Of a stretch of 8,899 bases of DNA, positions 7,052 through 8,899 are shown in pieces. Below the pieces are notes generated by a model. It ran no database searches, was not told where the DNA came from, and saw only the letters and a list, made by a program, of their open reading frames with translations. Positions within the stretch are counted from its first letter, which is position 1, and every line of letters starts with the position of its first letter. Source of the stretch: JBCDAP01 sp038747915 (GTDB taxonomy: Bacteria; Planctomycetota; Phycisphaerae; Phycisphaerales; UBA1924); contig JBCDJJ010000108.1 of NCBI GenBank assembly GCA_038747915.1, positions 1 to 8,899 on the forward strand, written 5' to 3'. The position numbers and the translations under genes are program-made.

Positions 7052-8669
7052 GCAACGCCGGTCGAATGATCCGCACGTGGTGGTGGTGGGGGGCGGGCTC
7101 GCGGGCCTCGCCGCGACGGTCGAACTCGCGTCGCACGGGGCACGGGTCACGCTCGTCGAGGCCAACCATCACCTCGGCGGCAAGATGAACGTGCTCGAGG
7201 CCGAGGGCTTCACCTTCGACATGGGGCCGACGATCATCACGCTCCCGCAGGTGCTCCGCGGCATCCTCGAGCGGGCCGGCCGCACGCCGAGCGACGAGAT
7301 CGAGCTCGTCCGGCTCGACCCGCAGTGGCGCTGCTTCTACCCCGACGGCGCCAGGCTCGATCTGCTCGAGGACCCCGCGCGGATGGCGGCGGCGCTCGAT
7401 GCCCAGTTCCCGGGCACCGATGCCGGCGCCGGATGGCGGCGGTTCGTTGACTACTCCCGCCGCATGTTCCGCCTTTCAGAGCGGGTATTCTTCTTCCGCG
7501 ATCTCGGCGCGGTGACCGATCTGATGAACGACCCCGCCGGCAAAGACCCCGGCATGCTCCGCGAGGTGCTCGCCATGCGGATGCACTCGACGGTCGGCGC
7601 CACGATCGGCAAGTGGGTCCGCGAGCCGCACGCTGCCCAGCTCGCCGAGCACTTCCTCCAGTACGTCGGCAGCTCGCCCTTTCTAGCGCCCGCGATCCTC
7701 TCGCTCATCGCCTCGGCGCAGATCGACCAGGGGTGCTGGTACCCGATGGGGGGCACGCGAGAGGTCGCTCGCTCGCTCGCCCGCCTCGCCGAGCAGTCAG
7801 AGAACGTCGAGATCGTGCTCGGTGAGCGCGTCGCGTCGCTCCGGACCGAGCCCGCGAACGGCTCCGCCGCGCGGGTCACCGGTGTTGAACTCGCCGGCGG
7901 CCGCCTGATCGAGGCCGATGCGGTCGTCTCCAACTGCGACATTCAGCGGACCCACACCGACCTCCTCGGCACCTCCGAGGCGCACGCCGAGCAGAAGTCC
8001 GTCCGCAAGAAGTATGAGCCGGCGTGCAGCGGCCTCGTCCTCTACCTCGGCCTCGACCGCCAGTACGACCACCTCGCCCACCACAACTTTGTGTTCTCCG
8101 GATCCTCCCACCGCGAGTTCGCCGACATTTACACCAAGGGTGAGCCCGCTGCCGATCCCACGATCTACCTCGCGGCGCCCTCCCGCACCGACCCGGGCCA
8201 GGCTCCAGCCGGCGGCGAGGCGCTCTACGCCCTGATCCACACGCCGTACCTCCGGCCGCACCACGAGTGGCACGGCGACGGCGGGATCCTCGAACGGTAC
8301 CGCCCGGTCGTCATCGAGAAGCTCAAGACCGTCGGCGGCATGCCGGATCTCGAGGACCATATCGTCGTTGAGAAGCACCTCACACCCAACATGATCGACC
8401 ACATGTACAACGCCGAGGGCGGCGCGATCTACGGCCTGGCCTCCCACGGACGGTTCAAGGGCGGCTTCAAGCCCCGCAACCGGAGCCGGCTCTACAGCAA
8501 CCTCTACTTCGCCGGCGGGTCAACGAACCCTGGCCCGGGCGTGCCGATGGTGCTGATGTCGGGCGTGACCGCAGCCCGCGCGGCGTGCGAAGACGCCGGC
8601 GTGACGCTCGTGGGTGAGCCCGAAGCGGCGGAGCCCGAGCGGACCCACCTCGAGCCCCTCGCGGTTTAG
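7044..8669 (+). CDS. crtNb: CrtP/CrtNb-like carotenoid oxidase (diapolycopene/diaponeurosporene oxygenase type)
   Basis: A 541-residue FAD-dependent enzyme of the phytoene-desaturase superfamily. Expected to oxidise terminal methyl groups of a C30 carotenoid to aldehydes, which the co-transcribed dehydrogenase then turns into acids. The FAD site is VVVVGGGLAG (12-21), with Glu39 and LGGKMN (44-49). FTFDMGPTIITLP (56-68) and AGGSTNPGPGVPMV near the C-terminus (490-503) are family signatures. Blocks closely follow staphylococcal CrtP rather than CrtN: PQWRCFYPDG, YVGSSPFLAPAILSL, CWYPMGG, HLAHHNFVFSG, DPTIYLAAPSRTDPGQAP and GGAIYGLASHGRFKGGF. The ATG lies inside the end of the aldehyde dehydrogenase gene (8-base overlap), with GAGG 12 bases upstream, so translation is probably coupled. 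The C-terminal 30 residues are Glu/Pro-rich. Assignment as the oxidase of the pair is from remembered family sequences, not a search. Confidence 0.88.
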   Translation: MVEQRRSNDPHVVVVGGGLAGLAATVELASHGARVTLVEANHHLGGKMNVLEAEGFTFDMGPTIITLPQVLRGILERAGRTPSDEIELVRLDPQWRCFYPDGARLDLLEDPARMAAALDAQFPGTDAGAGWRRFVDYSRRMFRLSERVFFFRDLGAVTDLMNDPAGKDPGMLREVLAMRMHSTVGATIGKWVREPHAAQLAEHFLQYVGSSPFLAPAILSLIASAQIDQGCWYPMGGTREVARSLARLAEQSENVEIVLGERVASLRTEPANGSAARVTGVELAGGRLIEADAVVSNCDIQRTHTDLLGTSEAHAEQKSVRKKYEPACSGLVLYLGLDRQYDHLAHHNFVFSGSSHREFADIYTKGEPAADPTIYLAAPSRTDPGQAPAGGEALYALIHTPYLRPHHEWHGDGGILERYRPVVIEKLKTVGGMPDLEDHIVVEKHLTPNMIDHMYNAEGGAIYGLASHGRFKGGFKPRNRSRLYSNLYFAGGSTNPGPGVPMVLMSGVTAARAACEDAGVTLVGEPEAAEPERTHLEPLAV

Positions 8670-8693
8670 CCACTCCAACACGCCAGACTCGGT

Positions 8694-8714
8694 GCGGAGG
8701 CATCCTGCCTCCGC
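8694..8714 (+). repeat. Perfect hairpin at the 3' end of the rightward operon (copy 2)
   Basis: It has the same 9-base stem (GCGGAGGCA / TGCCTCCGC) as copy 1 at 10-30, with the loop reading TCC in the direction of crtNb. It begins 24 bases after the crtNb TAG. The similarity to copy 1 extends slightly beyond the stem: TCGGT lies just upstream and CG-AC just downstream in both. No T-tract follows. It is a probable 3'-end or terminator-like structure, or a dispersed repeat that settled in both 3' regions. Confidence 0.75.
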
Positions 8715-8760
8715 GAACACCTGCGTTTCTCTAGTGCGTTCTAAGTCAATTCGTCGCGGG

Positions 8761-8786
8761 TGCCACTGGTGGCTTGCCCACCAGTG
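8761..8786 (+). repeat. REP-like hairpin A
   Basis: A perfect 9-base stem, CACTGGTGG with CCACCAGTG, closes on the 5-base loop CTTGC. It is preceded by TGC on the outer side only, which gives the unit a direction. It is the left half of a head-to-head pair with hairpin B, 20 bases away. Confidence 0.8.
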
Positions 8787-8806
8787 CGAACGCCAAAGCC
8801 CTTGAA

Positions 8807-8832
8807 CACTGGCGGGCAAGCCGCCAGTGGCA
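8807..8832 (-). repeat. REP-like hairpin B (inverted partner of A)
   Basis: A perfect 9-base stem, CACTGGCGG with CCGCCAGTG, closes on the loop GCAAG and is followed by GCA. On the minus strand it reads as hairpin A with only two differences. These are the two partners of one stem pair: T-A in A, C-G in B. The paired inverted arrangement resembles bacterial interspersed mosaic (BIME-type) elements. I recall similar hairpins as abundant in planctomycete intergenic regions, but could not check this here. Confidence 0.8.
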
Positions 8833-8899
8833 CGCAAGTCCCGGAGTCGGTCGATCCACCGCGAAGACTGGTGAGACGAGTTGACTTGGTCTGCTCTAG

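Larger units (their letters stand above)
8731..8899. mobile_element. Possible MITE-like non-coding element with imperfect terminal inverted repeats
   Basis: Bases 8731-8757 and the reverse complement of 8873-8899 match at 20 of 27 positions. They share CTAG at the outer end and a near-perfect 13-base core (AAGTCAA, one variable base, TCGTC). The same six bases, CTCTAG, occur in direct orientation at 8729-8734 and 8894-8899, which could be a target-site duplication. The interior holds no credible gene, only the paired hairpins at 8761-8832. The window stops exactly at the right CTAG, so the right boundary cannot be tested. The repeat is seen directly; mobility is an inference. Confidence 0.4.

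Noticed and set aside
8614..8805. Short plus-strand open frame over the crtNb end and the repeats
   Set aside because: It overlaps the crtNb coding end and runs through both hairpin repeats, with no ribosome-binding site or protein-like motif.
8881..8886. TTGACT as a -35 box for a gene beyond the window
   Set aside because: It is part of the proposed terminal inverted repeat, and the downstream -10 region is outside the window.

Overview
This 8.9 kb window is GC-rich and densely coding. It looks like a planctomycete chromosome, possibly of the Phycisphaerae type. The support is indirect: the kinds of genes present, a C30-type carotenoid gene set, and short perfect-hairpin repeats of a kind I associate with planctomycete genomes. 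No rRNA, ribosomal or other phylogenetic marker gene is present, so the taxonomy is an inference.

The layout is two divergent transcription units reading away from a 66-base gap (5531-5596). The leftward unit has five tightly packed genes. In order of transcription they are a CrtN-like carotenoid desaturase (5530 to 3911), an atypical short-chain dehydrogenase (3914 to 3165), a SOUL-family putative haem-binding exported protein (3104 to 2172), a four-helix membrane protein of unknown function (2168 to 1695), and an FeS-type photolyase/cryptochrome (1698 to 43). Three of the four junctions overlap by 4 bases or are 3 bases apart, so one message with coupled translation is likely. The rightward unit has two genes overlapping by 8 bases: an aldehyde dehydrogenase of the carotenoid-aldehyde type (5597-7051) and a CrtP/CrtNb-like carotenoid oxidase (7044-8669).

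Together the three carotenoid genes form the desaturase / terminal-methyl oxidase / aldehyde dehydrogenase trio known from C30 (4,4'-diapo) carotenoid pathways, as in staphyloxanthin and diapolycopene-dioate synthesis. The expected product is a carboxylated acyclic C30 carotenoid. The genes that make the C30 precursor (crtM or hpnCDE) and any glycosyl- or acyl-transferase are absent, so they must lie elsewhere. The photolyase, SOUL protein, membrane protein and SDR in the desaturase message suggest a combined response to light or photo-oxidative stress: pigment, DNA repair and perhaps tetrapyrrole handling. No regulator gene is visible.

Both units end at the same 21-base perfect hairpin, oriented the same way relative to transcription (10-30 and 8694-8714). 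Beyond the right-hand copy, the final 170 bases hold a head-to-head pair of REP-like hairpins inside imperfect terminal inverted repeats. This may be a small non-coding mobile element.
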